A stretch of 64,000 bases of DNA from an uncultured Eubacteriales bacterium (GCA_934486705.1 CAKSQS010000010.1:1-64000); one strand, 5' to 3'; shown: positions 41,429 to 50,890, counted from the stretch's first letter. Numbers and translations: made by a program. Notes: a model not told the origin generated them from the letters alone.

Positions 41429-42343
41429 TTATATTACAAACTGGCGCATATAGCGGCAGCTTAACGCAACGGAATCCATTACGCGCTGCTTTGAGCTTTC
41501 AAAGGCTTTATCCTCAACCTCAATGCAGGCGTAGCCGTCATAACCTATATCGGTAAGGGCGGAAACATATTTGCCCCAGTCAACATCGCCGAGCCCCGGC
41601 AGCTTCGGGCTCATAAAATCAAGCGGATAGCCCATTATACCCACGTCGTCAAGTCTGTCTTTAAATAGCTTAATATCCTTAAAGTGAACGTGGAATATTT
41701 TATCTTTAAATTCATAAAGCGGCTTTATGTAATCTATATGCTGCCAAATAAAGTGGCTCGGGTCGTAGTTTATGCCGAAATTATCGCTGGGTAAAAGCTC
41801 AAACATTTTGCGCCAAAGTCTCGGGGTGGTAAACAGGTTCTGTCCGCCCGGCCATTGGTCCGCGCCGAAAAGCATGGGGCAGTTTTCAATTGCAACCTTA
41901 ACGCCCTTTTCTTCGGCAAGCTTTATAATCGGCGGCCAAATTTCCTTAAACAGCTCAAGGTTTTCTTCCACCGTCTTAGTCTGGTCTCTGCCTATAAAGG
42001 TTGTAACCATATTAACGCCCAAAAGCGCGCTCATATTTATTACCTTTTTAAGGTGGGCAATGTTTGCCTCGCGTTTTTCAAGGTCTCCGTCCATAGTGTT
42101 GGGGTAAAATGCGAGTGAGGAAATTTCAATGCCCTTTTTCGCGCAGAAATCCTTTATATAGGCGATATACTCGGGCGAGGTATTATCCACGTCAATGTGA
42201 CTTACACCCGCATATCTTCTTTCCGCCTTGCCCTGCGGCCAACAGGCGACTTCCATACATTCGCAGCCGTTCTGAACGGCGTTTTCAACAGCCTCTTCAA
42301 AGGTAAAGCCGTCGTAAATTGCGCTTACAATTCCTAATTTCAT
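41429..42343 (-). CDS. Sugar phosphate isomerase/epimerase family TIM barrel (B)
   Basis: A 304-residue TIM barrel with 'IVSAIYDGFTFEEAVENAVQNGCECMEVACWPQ', 'VKVAIENCPMLFGADQWPGGQN', 'GINYDPSHFIWQHIDYIKPL' and 'FHVHFKDIKLFKDRL' (all quoted in part), giving the Glu, Asp, His, Glu metal set of the family. It shares no close similarity in length with barrel A (271 residues) so it is a distinct step. Its stop lies 45 bases before the Gfo/Idh/MocA (C) gene. Confidence 0.85.
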   Translation of the reverse strand: MKLGIVSAIYDGFTFEEAVENAVQNGCECMEVACWPQGKAERRYAGVSHIDVDNTSPEYIAYIKDFCAKKGIEISSLAFYPNTMDGDLEKREANIAHLKKVINMSALLGVNMVTTFIGRDQTKTVEENLELFKEIWPPIIKLAEEKGVKVAIENCPMLFGADQWPGGQNLFTTPRLWRKMFELLPSDNFGINYDPSHFIWQHIDYIKPLYEFKDKIFHVHFKDIKLFKDRLDDVGIMGYPLDFMSPKLPGLGDVDWGKYVSALTDIGYDGYACIEVEDKAFESSKQRVMDSVALSCRYMRQFVI

Positions 42344-43338
42344 AAAATAATCTCCTTTTTCGGATATTTAATGCCTGAGCTTTGCTTTATTAAGTCCATA
42401 CAGGTATGAACATTGTGCGTAAGAGCCGATACCGTGCGATAATCGCCGTAAAATTCTTTTCTGTTTTCAATATAATCGGCAAATTTTATTGCCTCGTCGC
42501 CCATTATTTCATCGCGGCTCGGCATACCCGAAAGCGTTGTTTCGGTGCTGTTTTTCACAAGCGAAATATCGCCGTATTGCGAAACAGAGCCGATTTTCAA
42601 AACGCCGCTGTCCCCCACTATTTCGGAGTCTGCGGCGGATTGCCCCGCCTTGCTGTAGGTCAGCACAGCGGTAAATCCGTCATATCCAAAAATTGCGGAG
42701 CCTGATTTATCGGCGCCGTTTTCAAAAAATGAGGCAGCCGCCTTAATGCTGTTCGGCATACCGAACATATCAACCGCCGCATACACGCAGTAAACGCCTA
42801 AATCCATAAGCGTTCCCGCGCCGAGCGACATATCGAAAATATTCATATGCTCGCCCGCCGTAAAAGCGTCATATCTGCTTGAACGCTGACAAAAATTTAT
42901 TCTTGCAACCGAAATATTTCCGATTTGCGAAAGCCCTTCAAGCAGTTTTTCCCGTCCTTTATAATGGCGGCTCATAATCGCCTCGGCGTAAATAAGCCCG
43001 TTTTTATCGGCAAGACATAAAAGCTCGTCATATTCCGCCGCATTTGTTACAATGGGTTTTTCGCAAAAAACATTTTTCCCGTTTTGCAGAAAAAGCTTGC
43101 TTTGCGCAAAGTGGTAAGCATTGGGCGAGGCTATATACACAGCATTAGTCGCACTGTCCGTCGCTAATGCGTTTATATCGGTGCAAAAGCCCTCAAAGCC
43201 CTGCTTTTCGGCAAATGCCCTGCCCTTTTCGGCGGTACGCGAATAAACGGTTCTGAATTTGAAACGTCCTGTTTTACGCGCGGCGGACAAAAACTTTTCG
43301 GTAATTCCGCTCGTGCCCACTACAGAAAGGTTAAGCAT
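42340..43338 (-). CDS. Gfo/Idh/MocA family oxidoreductase (B)
   Basis: A 332-residue member: 'LSVVGTSGITEKFLSAARK' fold start, 'IASPNAYHFAQSKLFLQNGKNVFCEKPIV' with EKP at about 92-94, 'TLMDLGVYCVYAAVDMFG'. Shorter than paralogue C. It starts at the stop of paralogue A (one-base contact) and ends overlapping the TIM barrel B start. Likely oxidises the 3-position of a sugar or reduces the keto product; chemistry is inferred. Confidence 0.87.
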   Translation of the reverse strand: MLNLSVVGTSGITEKFLSAARKTGRFKFRTVYSRTAEKGRAFAEKQGFEGFCTDINALATDSATNAVYIASPNAYHFAQSKLFLQNGKNVFCEKPIVTNAAEYDELLCLADKNGLIYAEAIMSRHYKGREKLLEGLSQIGNISVARINFCQRSSRYDAFTAGEHMNIFDMSLGAGTLMDLGVYCVYAAVDMFGMPNSIKAAASFFENGADKSGSAIFGYDGFTAVLTYSKAGQSAADSEIVGDSGVLKIGSVSQYGDISLVKNSTETTLSGMPSRDEIMGDEAIKFADYIENRKEFYGDYRTVSALTHNVHTCMDLIKQSSGIKYPKKEIIL

Positions 43339-44396
43339 TAAATATTAACCTCAATGCGCTGCTTTTTATCGGAGGACTCAAACGCCGCTTCCATAACCTG
43401 CATAACGCGGCGAACCTCGCTGTGTTTAATTGCGGGCTCTGCTTTTTTATCAAGCACGGCGCAGAAATTGCGGTAAAAATCGTGTACATCGCTTACGGGG
43501 CGCTCCACCTCATACATATCAAGTGTGATTTCATCACGCGGTGCCATGGTTTTGGTAATTCCCGCAGCGGTCTGCACGGGCAGAACTTCCTTTTCGTTCC
43601 ATGCTTTCATACGCGCAACCTGTGCTTTTTTCTGCCAATCCTCAATAATTGCGCTGCCGTTTTTGCACTGTAAATAAAAGCGCGGCATTGCAATAAAGTT
43701 ATATGTACCAACCTCAATATAGGCGGTTTTTCCGCTTTCAAAATAAAGGATAAGCTTAAAGCCGTCGTCCACCTCGTCGGTCGTGATATTGGTAACCGTG
43801 CAGTAAACGCTTACTATTTTTTCCTTTATTATCTGTAAAATCTGGTCGATAAGGTGCACGCCCCAGTCGAGTATCATTCCGCCGCCGTAGGGCTTGTGGC
43901 AGCGCCAGTCGCTCGGTATTCCGCGCGAGCCGTGTATTCTCGATTCAATGTTTATAAGCTCGCCTATCTCGCCCGAATTTACAATCTGCTTCATTGCCAA
44001 AAAGTCAACGTCCCACCGCCTGTTCTGGTGAACGGTGAAGAATTTGCCCGATTTATCGGCGGCGGCAAGCATTTCATCAAGCGCCGCAACCGACATTTCA
44101 ACCGGCTTTTCACAAATAACGTTTTTGCCCGCGCCCAGCGCTTTTATAACAAGCTCCTTGTGGCAATCGTTCGGCACGGCTATTACAACCGCGTCAACCG
44201 CCGTATCAGCCAGCACCTCATCATAAGAAGCATAAGCGTGTATTCCGTTTTTTTCGGCAAGCTCGGCTTTTTTCGGGTCAATATCATAAATACCGGTAAG
44301 TGCGGCAACATCACTTGCAAGTATCTGCCTTGTGTGCCAGCCGCCCTGACCGCCGTAGCCTATAACTGCAAAATTCTTTTTCATAAGGGGTATCAT
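43338..44396 (-). CDS. Gfo/Idh/MocA family oxidoreductase (A)
   Basis: A 352-residue paralogue. 'NFAVIGYGGQGGWHTRQILASD' Rossmann fold, 'IAVPNDCHKELVIKALGAGKNVICEKPVEM', EKP at about 97-99, and 'GGMILDWGVHLIDQILQIIKE' substrate-domain helix. The first residues 'MIPLMKKNF' contain two in-frame ATGs; the second lies closer to AGGGGTAT. Part of the same leftward operon as ThuA (overlapped by 4 bases). Confidence 0.87.
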   Translation of the reverse strand: MIPLMKKNFAVIGYGGQGGWHTRQILASDVAALTGIYDIDPKKAELAEKNGIHAYASYDEVLADTAVDAVVIAVPNDCHKELVIKALGAGKNVICEKPVEMSVAALDEMLAAADKSGKFFTVHQNRRWDVDFLAMKQIVNSGEIGELINIESRIHGSRGIPSDWRCHKPYGGGMILDWGVHLIDQILQIIKEKIVSVYCTVTNITTDEVDDGFKLILYFESGKTAYIEVGTYNFIAMPRFYLQCKNGSAIIEDWQKKAQVARMKAWNEKEVLPVQTAAGITKTMAPRDEITLDMYEVERPVSDVHDFYRNFCAVLDKKAEPAIKHSEVRRVMQVMEAAFESSDKKQRIEVNI

Positions 44397-45100
44397 TCCT
44401 CAACTTTTTTAATATGCGGGCAATCGATTTCCTTGCGGTAATCGTTATATGCCCAATGAATTGCATTTTTAATAACACGAATTATCTGTGGGTTACGGTA
44501 GGTCGGGTAGCTTTCGTGCCCCGGCTGGAAATAGAATATCTTACCGTAGCCGCGCCTGTAGCAACAGCCCGCACGCATAACCTCGCCGCCCTCGTAGCTG
44601 CCTATAAATATAAGCTTATCGGGCTCGGGTATGCTGAAAGGCTCGGAATAGGTTTCCTCATGCTCTAACTTTATGTAACGGTCAATGCCCGCAGCTATCG
44701 GGTGCGATGGGTCACAGACCCAAACATACTCACGGTCGCCGTCCTCACGCCAGCCGAGCGAGCAGGGCGTGCCCATAAGCAACTTAAAAGGCTTTGAATG
44801 GTGCGCGGAATGAAGAAATACCGCGCCCATACCCGCAACTACGGCTTTCTGAACACGAGCGGCTACTTCATCGGGCACTTTATCGTGCGCTATATGCCCC
44901 CACCACAAAAGCACGTCTGTATTGCCGAGTAATTCGTCGGTAATATCCTCAACATTATCAAGCGTTACGGTTTTGACCGTGATTTCATCATCCGTCAGCT
45001 GCTCTTTAAGAGCGTTATGTATTCCGTCGGGATATATTTGCTTTACAATGTCTTCGGTTTTTTCATGCAGAAATTCATTATAAACAGTTACGCGAATCAT
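44393..45100 (-). CDS. ThuA-like (trehalose utilisation) protein
   Basis: A 235-residue class-I-glutamine-amidotransferase-like fold: 'TDVLLWWGHIAHDKVPDEVA', 'GMGAVFLHSAHHSKPFKLLMG' and 'RGYGKIFYFQPGHESYPTYRNPQIIRVIKNAIHWA' (shown in part as FYFQPGHESYPTY). ThuA enzymes act with Gfo/Idh/MocA partners (ThuB) in 3-keto-trehalose metabolism. ATG 45100 is preferred to GTG 45118 because AAAGGGG lies 8 bases in front. First gene of the operon. Confidence 0.87.
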   Translation of the reverse strand: MIRVTVYNEFLHEKTEDIVKQIYPDGIHNALKEQLTDDEITVKTVTLDNVEDITDELLGNTDVLLWWGHIAHDKVPDEVAARVQKAVVAGMGAVFLHSAHHSKPFKLLMGTPCSLGWREDGDREYVWVCDPSHPIAAGIDRYIKLEHEETYSEPFSIPEPDKLIFIGSYEGGEVMRAGCCYRRGYGKIFYFQPGHESYPTYRNPQIIRVIKNAIHWAYNDYRKEIDCPHIKKVEE

Positions 45101-45139
45101 AAAAATGCCCCTTTTCACACAACATTATTTTATATTCTA

Positions 45140-45168
45140 ATTTTACAAATTCCCGTAAATTTTATCAA
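45140..45168 (-). promoter_or_regulatory. Promoter of the oxidoreductase/isomerase operon
   Basis: On the minus strand TTGATA, 17 bases, TAAAAT, about 40 bases before the ThuA-like ATG. AT-rich flanks are typical; no clear operator palindrome seen. Confidence 0.55.
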
Positions 45169-45214
45169 GTAAAATATATTGTATTTTATAGACAAATATT
45201 GCTATGCAAGGAAA

Positions 45215-46390
45215 TCATTTCAAATTATCGTGTAAATATATAGTTCTTGAATTGCGGTGCAGATAGACGTTAAGCACAAGCCCTATGCCGAAATAAAGGC
45301 AGAATAGCGAAGTTCCGCCCGCGCTGAAAAACGGCAGGGTTATGCCTATAACCGGCAGGACCGACGTGCACATACCTATATTTATTACCGCTTGGGTAAA
45401 AATCATTGCAAAAATTCCCACGCAAATAAGCTTTCCGCTGTCCTTTTTTGAAAGCCGCGCTATTTGCAAGCACCTGAAGCAGATGCCGCCGAGCAGCAGA
45501 ATTACCGCCATACAGCCCAAAAAGCCGAACTCCTCGCCTATGCTTACGAAAATAAAATCGTTAAAGCCGTAGGGCACAATGCCGTTTTGTGTGAAATCGC
45601 CGTTTAAAAAGCCCTGCCCCGCAAAGCCGCCGTTTGCAAGGGCGGTTCTGCCGCGCCACTGCTGATATGTGGGCCATTGCTCGCTCGGGTCGCGCTTTGC
45701 CGCCGCCTTAAAGTCCAAAATGCTGAAAATTGCGGTAAGCCTGTCCCGCTGATCGTCATTCATAACAAAGAAATAAACAATAGGCGCGGCAATTAAAATT
45801 ACGGGTATCATAGCCAAAAAATATTTTTTGGAAACGCCCGCCGCCCAAAGCATAAACACAACCATAACCGCAAAAACAAGCGCCGTACCGTCGTCGCCCT
45901 GAAAGTGTATAAGTAAAACCGGGAAAGCCCCGTGCAGGCAAACGGGTATTAAGTATTTAAGCTTGTTTATATTGGGCTTTACCGCGCTTATGTGCGCGCT
46001 GAAGGTTATAACAAAGCATATTTTTAAAAGCTCCGCCGGCTGAAATGTGGTAAAGCCTAAATCAAGCCACGCTTTATCGTCCGTCCCCTCGGGCGCAAAG
46101 CCTATAAAAAATGTGAGTATAACGGGAATTACACCGAGCGCCGCCGCAAGATACCAGTAGCGCAGAATTTTTGAATAATCGACCGCCGAAATTATAAGCG
46201 CTGCAACAACCCCCGCCGCAAAACAGATAAACTGAATGAGAAACGGGCGATAGGTCGCTCTGTAATGGGTGGCGGAAAAAACCGCCGCACAGCCGTAAAG
46301 GCTTGTAAAAATGCATATTATAAGCAGTATTTTATCCGATTCGCGAATAAAGTCCGCCGTCTTTGCCAAAAGGCGTCGCAAGGCGCACAC
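45215..46390 (-). CDS. rodA: RodA/FtsW-type SEDS peptidoglycan polymerase
   Basis: A 391-residue polytopic protein (about ten helices) that polymerises lipid II for elongation. Signatures include 'IFTSLYGCAAVFSATHY', 'DDKAWLDLGFTTFQPAELLKICFVI', 'GDDGTALVFAVMVVFMLWAAG' (catalytic Asp about 165), 'GQGFLNGDFTQNGIVP' and 'GIGLVLNVYLHR'. 'FIFVSIGEEFGFLGC' fits the RodA branch. It is the only gene of its strand between the ThuA operon and pgm. No class B PBP lies next to it. Confidence 0.88.
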   Translation of the reverse strand: MCALRRLLAKTADFIRESDKILLIICIFTSLYGCAAVFSATHYRATYRPFLIQFICFAAGVVAALIISAVDYSKILRYWYLAAALGVIPVILTFFIGFAPEGTDDKAWLDLGFTTFQPAELLKICFVITFSAHISAVKPNINKLKYLIPVCLHGAFPVLLIHFQGDDGTALVFAVMVVFMLWAAGVSKKYFLAMIPVILIAAPIVYFFVMNDDQRDRLTAIFSILDFKAAAKRDPSEQWPTYQQWRGRTALANGGFAGQGFLNGDFTQNGIVPYGFNDFIFVSIGEEFGFLGCMAVILLLGGICFRCLQIARLSKKDSGKLICVGIFAMIFTQAVINIGMCTSVLPVIGITLPFFSAGGTSLFCLYFGIGLVLNVYLHRNSRTIYLHDNLK

Positions 46391-46555
46391 TCCCCTGTGT
46401 ATTTAATACACCTATTATATTTGATTTTGCTTTAATATGCAAGTGCATAATTATTAAGAATAAAATACGTTACATTTTAATCGCAATAAACGGAAGTTTC
46501 GGGCGGCGGAATTTAAGATTTTTAATGTATAAAATACAAAAAATTCTATTAGTAC

Positions 46556-46584
46556 TTGTTATCGCCGAAAAAATTTGTTATAAT
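46556..46584 (+). promoter_or_regulatory. Promoter of the phosphohexomutase gene
   Basis: TTGTTA (46556-46561), 17 bases, TATAAT (46579-46584), about 30 bases before the ATG. A perfect -10 hexamer. The AT-rich stretch 46440-46550 before it holds nothing else recognisable. Confidence 0.85.
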
Positions 46585-46615
46585 ATACCCATAGCAATTA
46601 TAAGGAGTGTGCCAT

Positions 46616-48325
46616 ATGGTTAACGAAAAATATCAGCTATGGTGTAAAAAAGCAGTCGGCGACCCCGACCTTGTAAAAGAGCTTGATTCCATTAAGGGTG
46701 GCGAGGCGGCAATATCCGACGCATTTTATAAAGATCTTGAGTTCGGCACGGGCGGACTTCGCGGCGTTATCGGCGCGGGCACAAACCGAATGAACATATA
46801 CACCGTCGGCAAGGCTTCGCAAGGTCTTGCGGCGTATGTAAACTCGGTAAAGCAGAACGGCAAAATCGCCGTTGCTTACGACAGCCGCATTAAAAGCGAG
46901 CTTTTCGCGCACACTGCGGCGTCGGTATTCGCTGCAAACGGCATAAAGGTTTATATATATAAAGAGCTTATGCCCACCCCCATGCTTTCATACGCCGTGC
47001 GTAGGCTCGGGTGCGACGCGGGCGTGGTAGTAACCGCCAGCCATAACCCCGCCAAATACAACGGCTACAAGGCATACGGACCGGACGGCTGCCAGTTAGG
47101 GCTTGAAGCCGCCGATTACGTGCTTTCAATAATGAATAAGGTTGATATTTTCGACGAAGTGAAAACAGTCGATTTTGATACCGCCGTTAAAGACGGGAAA
47201 ATTGAATTTATAGGCGACGACGTTATTGAGGATTATCTCAATTGCGTTCTTGCCTGCCGCGTTGCACCCGAGGCGGACGTTAAATCGCTTAAGGTTATAT
47301 ATACCCCCCTGCACGGCAGCGGAAATAAGCCCGTTAGAAGTATTCTAAGCAAAATCGGCGTTGAAAACGTAACGGTTGTTCCCGAGCAGGAGCTGCCTAA
47401 CGGCAATTTCCCCACTGCCCCCTACCCCAACCCCGAGATTCGCCAGGCGTTTGAGTGCGCCTTAAAGCTTGCCGAAACCGTAAAGCCCGATTTGCTCCTT
47501 GCAACCGACCCCGATTGCGACCGCGTGGGTATTGCGGTAAATACGGGCGACGATTACAAGCTGCTCTCCGGTAACGACGTGGGCGCGCTGCTGCTTGATT
47601 TCGTGCTTTCCCGCCGCAAGGCAAACGGCACGTTACCTAAAAACCCCATTGCCGTTAAAACCATTGTTACAACCGAGCTTTGCAGAAAAATTGCCGCCGA
47701 CTACGGCTGCGAGCTACGCGATGTTCTTACCGGCTTTAAGTTTATAGGCGAGCAGATAACGCAGCTTGAAGAAAAGGGCGAGGAAAACCGCTTTGTGTTC
47801 GGCTTTGAAGAAAGCTACGGCTATTTGGGCGGCACATACGTCCGTGATAAGGACGCGGTTATCGCCTCGATGCTTATTTGCGAAATGGTAGCCTTTTATA
47901 AGGCGAAGGGGCTTTTGCTTACCGATGTTTTAGACAGGCTTTATAAAAAATACGGCTATTACTTCTGCTCTCAAAAGAGCTTTACCTGCGAAGGCGAAAG
48001 CGGTATGAAACGCATTGCGGGAATAATGGATACCCTGCGGAGCGAAACCCCGGCAGAAATAGCGGGCGAAAAGGTTATAAGAGCGGACGATTACGAAAAA
48101 TCGCTAAGCCGCAACCTTGAAAACGGAACGGAAAGCAAAATTACACTGCCGGTTTCAAACGTTCTTTGCTATTATATGGCGGACGGCAGCTCGCTTATAG
48201 TGCGCCCGTCGGGTACAGAGCCTAAGATCAAGCTTTATATCGGCTCTGTAGGCGCAACGGAGGACGACGCAAATAAAAAAAGAACCGCTCTTGAAGAAAG
48301 CGGTACAAAGCTGCTCGGATTTTAA
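46616..48325 (+). CDS. Phosphoglucomutase/phosphomannomutase (PgcA-like)
   Basis: A 569-residue alpha-D-phosphohexomutase that interconverts hexose-1- and hexose-6-phosphates. 'GTGGLRGVIGAGTNRMN' substrate loop, phosphoserine in 'VVTASHNPAKYNGYKAYGPDG', metal site 'LLATDPDCDRVGIAV', 'FGFEESYGYLGG' sugar loop and 'RPSGTEPKIKLYIG' phosphate loop. ATG 46616 follows AAGGAG by 8 bases. Being next to the sugar clusters it would link mannose-1-P or glucose-1-P released by GH130-type phosphorolysis to central metabolism. Confidence 0.93.
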   Translation: MVNEKYQLWCKKAVGDPDLVKELDSIKGGEAAISDAFYKDLEFGTGGLRGVIGAGTNRMNIYTVGKASQGLAAYVNSVKQNGKIAVAYDSRIKSELFAHTAASVFAANGIKVYIYKELMPTPMLSYAVRRLGCDAGVVVTASHNPAKYNGYKAYGPDGCQLGLEAADYVLSIMNKVDIFDEVKTVDFDTAVKDGKIEFIGDDVIEDYLNCVLACRVAPEADVKSLKVIYTPLHGSGNKPVRSILSKIGVENVTVVPEQELPNGNFPTAPYPNPEIRQAFECALKLAETVKPDLLLATDPDCDRVGIAVNTGDDYKLLSGNDVGALLLDFVLSRRKANGTLPKNPIAVKTIVTTELCRKIAADYGCELRDVLTGFKFIGEQITQLEEKGEENRFVFGFEESYGYLGGTYVRDKDAVIASMLICEMVAFYKAKGLLLTDVLDRLYKKYGYYFCSQKSFTCEGESGMKRIAGIMDTLRSETPAEIAGEKVIRADDYEKSLSRNLENGTESKITLPVSNVLCYYMADGSSLIVRPSGTEPKIKLYIGSVGATEDDANKKRTALEESGTKLLGF

Positions 48326-48352
48326 TTTTAAAAAACGGTTAGGTTATAAAAA

Positions 48353-48417
48353 AGGCTCCCTTCTTTTGCGTCAGCAAACAGAGGGGAGCTGTCGTCTTTA
48401 GGCGACTGAGGGGTATT
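48353..48417. repeat. Dispersed repeat type I, copy after pgm
   Basis: GGCTCCCTTCTTTTGCGTC, AAACAGAGGGGAGCTGTC, a GTC...GAC hairpin and GACTGAGGGGTATT. Same unit as at 29080 and, inverted, 3965 and 4120. It sits right after the gene end and can form a terminator-like stem. Confidence 0.85.
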
Positions 48418-48466
48418 ATCAGTAACTGATAATTTTGTTGTGGGTTCGATTTTTCAGTATATACAA

Positions 48467-49135
48467 TTAAAGTTCATCCCATTTGATAGGCGGCTGCCCG
48501 CTCGCTTTCAGTATTTCATTTGCTTTTGAAAAATGGCGGCAGCCGAAAAATCCGCGGTAAGCGGAAAGCGGGCTCGGGTGCACGGTAATAAGCTTTTTAT
48601 GTATCGGGTTGGTAATTACCCTCGCTTTCTTTTCGGCATTTGCGCCCCAAAGTAGAAAAACAACGGGCGTTTCCTTGCGGTTAAGCTCGGAAATTACTCT
48701 GTCGGTAAATATTTCCCAGCCTTTATCCTTATGGCTGTTAGGCTGCCCCGCTCTGACCGTCAGCACGGTGTTCAAGAGCAGCACACCCTGCCTTGCCCAA
48801 CCTGTAAGCTCGCCGTGCTGCGGCATTGTAACGCCTAAGTCGTCGATTATTTCCTTATATATATTAACGAGCGATGGCGGCAGCGGCACTCCCTTTTTTA
48901 CCGAAAAGCAAAGTCCGTGCGCCTGACCCGGTCCGTGGTACGGGTCTTGCCCTATTATAACGGCGCGGGTATCGGCAAAGGAAGTAAATTTCAGCGCGTT
49001 GAAAATATCATACATATCGGGATATATGCGGGTTTTTGAATATTCCGCTTTCAGAAATTCATGCAGCTGCCTGTAATAGGGCTTTTCCCATTCGTCTGCC
49101 AAAATTCCGTCCCAATCGTTACCGAGCTTTACCAT
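48467..49135 (-). CDS. ung: Uracil-DNA glycosylase
   Basis: A 222-residue family 1 UDG that removes uracil from DNA. 'VIIGQDPYHGPGQAHGLCFSV' with the catalytic Asp (about 64), 'LLLNTVLTVRAGQPNSHKDKGWE' and 'TVHPSPLSAYRGFFGCRHFS' with catalytic His. It ends after repeat I and starts two bases after the stop of the XRE regulator. Complete. Confidence 0.96.
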   Translation of the reverse strand: MVKLGNDWDGILADEWEKPYYRQLHEFLKAEYSKTRIYPDMYDIFNALKFTSFADTRAVIIGQDPYHGPGQAHGLCFSVKKGVPLPPSLVNIYKEIIDDLGVTMPQHGELTGWARQGVLLLNTVLTVRAGQPNSHKDKGWEIFTDRVISELNRKETPVVFLLWGANAEKKARVITNPIHKKLITVHPSPLSAYRGFFGCRHFSKANEILKASGQPPIKWDEL

Positions 49136-49136
49136 C

Positions 49137-49730
49137 CTAATTCTCCTTTTGCGGCGATTTTACAAGCCACGCACAAAGCAGCACCGCCACCTGCAGCGGT
49201 ACGCCGATGCCTAAGATAAGCCATATGTTATAATTCACAAATTGCAGGCAGAAGCATAAAAGCAGCGACCAGATAAGCGCGGAAATAATTAAAAATAAAA
49301 ATCTTTGCTTATGCCACACCGCGTCAAATACAATAGCTACCACGAGCGACGCGGGTACTGCCCAACAAAAGAGAGTCCACAAAACGTAAGAGCCGAAAAT
49401 ATTGAAGAAGATATAAAACACGGTGGCAAGCAGCCACACTCCGAGAACCGATAAAAGCGTTATTATGCGTTTTCTTTTTTGGGTAAGTCCGCCCGAAGTC
49501 ACGCGCGTCGGTTTTGCCTGTTCCTCACCTACAATATAATCCATACTGACGCCGTAAAGCTTAGCTAATTTATAAAGCACCTCAATACCCGGCAGAGACT
49601 CGCCCTGCTCCCATTTAGAAACCGCTTTGTCGGAATAATTGAGCTTTTCGGCAACCTCAAGCTGGGTAAGCTTATTTTGCCGCCTTAGCTCCGATAAATT
49701 TTTCGCAATAATTAAATTCAACTTTTCCAT
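49137..49730 (-). CDS. Membrane-associated XRE-family regulator
   Basis: A 197-residue protein: N-terminal HTH ('IIAKNLSELRRQNKLTQLEVAEKLNYSDKAVSKWEQGESLPG', residues about 7-48, quoted in part) of the Cro/CI type and a C-terminal part with four membrane helices (about 94-188). Such fusions sense the envelope or signals by membrane contact. Co-directional and contiguous with ung. No target known. Confidence 0.85.
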   Translation of the reverse strand: MEKLNLIIAKNLSELRRQNKLTQLEVAEKLNYSDKAVSKWEQGESLPGIEVLYKLAKLYGVSMDYIVGEEQAKPTRVTSGGLTQKRKRIITLLSVLGVWLLATVFYIFFNIFGSYVLWTLFCWAVPASLVVAIVFDAVWHKQRFLFLIISALIWSLLLCFCLQFVNYNIWLILGIGVPLQVAVLLCAWLVKSPQKEN

Positions 49731-49823
49731 ACCGAAATTATAGCATATAACCCCGAATTAGTCAAATGAATAGATATAATTTTTTTAAAATCTACCGTAA
49801 TACCGCGATTTTTAGGCGTTTTT

Positions 49824-50846
49824 TTATTTCAGCGCCTCTTCGTCATTACAGCCGAGCTTATTGTGGGCAAGCATATATTCGTAAAGCTCATCAGCCGTTG
49901 TAAACGCCAAGGCGGTGTATGTATCGGCAGCGCCGTAATAAATCGCCATTCTGCCCGTTGGGGCGTCGGTCAGAACCGCGCACGGGAAGCAAACATTCGG
50001 CACAAAGCCGTTTGTTTCGTAATTTTCCTGCGGGGTAAGAATATAATCATCGGTTCTTAAAAGCACCTTTGCGGGATTATCTATATCAAGCAGCGCAGCA
50101 CCTATACTGTAAACATAGCCGTTGCAATTGGTTATAACTCCGTGGTAAAGCATAAGCCAGCCCTTATCGGTCTCTATCGGAGCAGGACCTGCACCGATTT
50201 TGGTAGACTGCCACCAATTAAGCCCCGATTTCATAACAAGGCGGTGGTTGCCCCAATATTTAAGGTCGGGGCTTTCGCTTAAAAATATATCGCCGAACGG
50301 CGTGTGGCCGCTGTCACTCGGGCGGCTTAACATAAGGTATTTATCATTGACCTTTCGCGGGAAAAGCGCGCCGTTGCGGTTAAAGGGTATAAAGGGATTT
50401 TCAAGCCTTACAAAGCGTTTGAAATCATCGGTGTACCCAAGCCCTATGGTGGGGCAGCCCGCAAAATCAACACACCAGATAATATAATACCTGCCGTCCA
50501 TTTCAACAAGCCTTGGGTCATACGAATGAATTTCGTGGTTATAGGGCTTTCCGTCCTCATCCACCCAGGAAATCGGCGCGTCCTCAAACTCCCAGTTAAT
50601 GCCGTCCTTACTGCGGCCCACGTGCAGGGATGGATTTATATGCTTTGAATCGGCGCGGAATACGCCTATAAAGCCGCCCTTATACGGTAAAACGGCACTG
50701 TTGAAAATACGCGCCGCCGAGGGTGTGGGATTCCACCCCACAATCGGGTTCTTTGAATAACGCCAAAGCGGCAGACCGTCGCTTTTACCGCTTCTCTCCT
50801 CCCACGGAATATTCGGAAGACCTTCGCCTATTATTTTTATACTCAT
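49824..50846 (-). CDS. GH130 beta-mannoside phosphorylase-like enzyme
   Basis: A 340-residue five-bladed propeller of family GH130. 'PWEERSGKSDGLPLWRYSKNPI', 'ARIFNSAVLPYKGGFIGVFRADSK', 'LHVGRSKDGINWEFED', the catalytic-Asp region 'EIHSYDPRLVEMDGRYYIIWC' and 'GAGPAPIETDKGWLMLYHGV' match the mannosyl-oligosaccharide phosphorylases of subfamily 2 rather than the longer mannosyl-glucose type. With phosphate it would release mannose-1-phosphate from beta-1,4-mannosyl saccharides in the cytosol. No signal peptide. GAGG precedes the ATG. Donor sugar is inferred from family. Confidence 0.88.
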   Translation of the reverse strand: MSIKIIGEGLPNIPWEERSGKSDGLPLWRYSKNPIVGWNPTPSAARIFNSAVLPYKGGFIGVFRADSKHINPSLHVGRSKDGINWEFEDAPISWVDEDGKPYNHEIHSYDPRLVEMDGRYYIIWCVDFAGCPTIGLGYTDDFKRFVRLENPFIPFNRNGALFPRKVNDKYLMLSRPSDSGHTPFGDIFLSESPDLKYWGNHRLVMKSGLNWWQSTKIGAGPAPIETDKGWLMLYHGVITNCNGYVYSIGAALLDIDNPAKVLLRTDDYILTPQENYETNGFVPNVCFPCAVLTDAPTGRMAIYYGAADTYTALAFTTADELYEYMLAHNKLGCNDEEALK

Positions 50847-50890
50847 AATTTTTCCTCTTTTCTTCTGTATGCTTTCACCGTGTGCGTAAA

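Noticed and set aside
46390..46555. Riboswitch or sRNA in the gap before pgm
   Set aside because: AT-rich with no stable stem; only the promoter is convincing.
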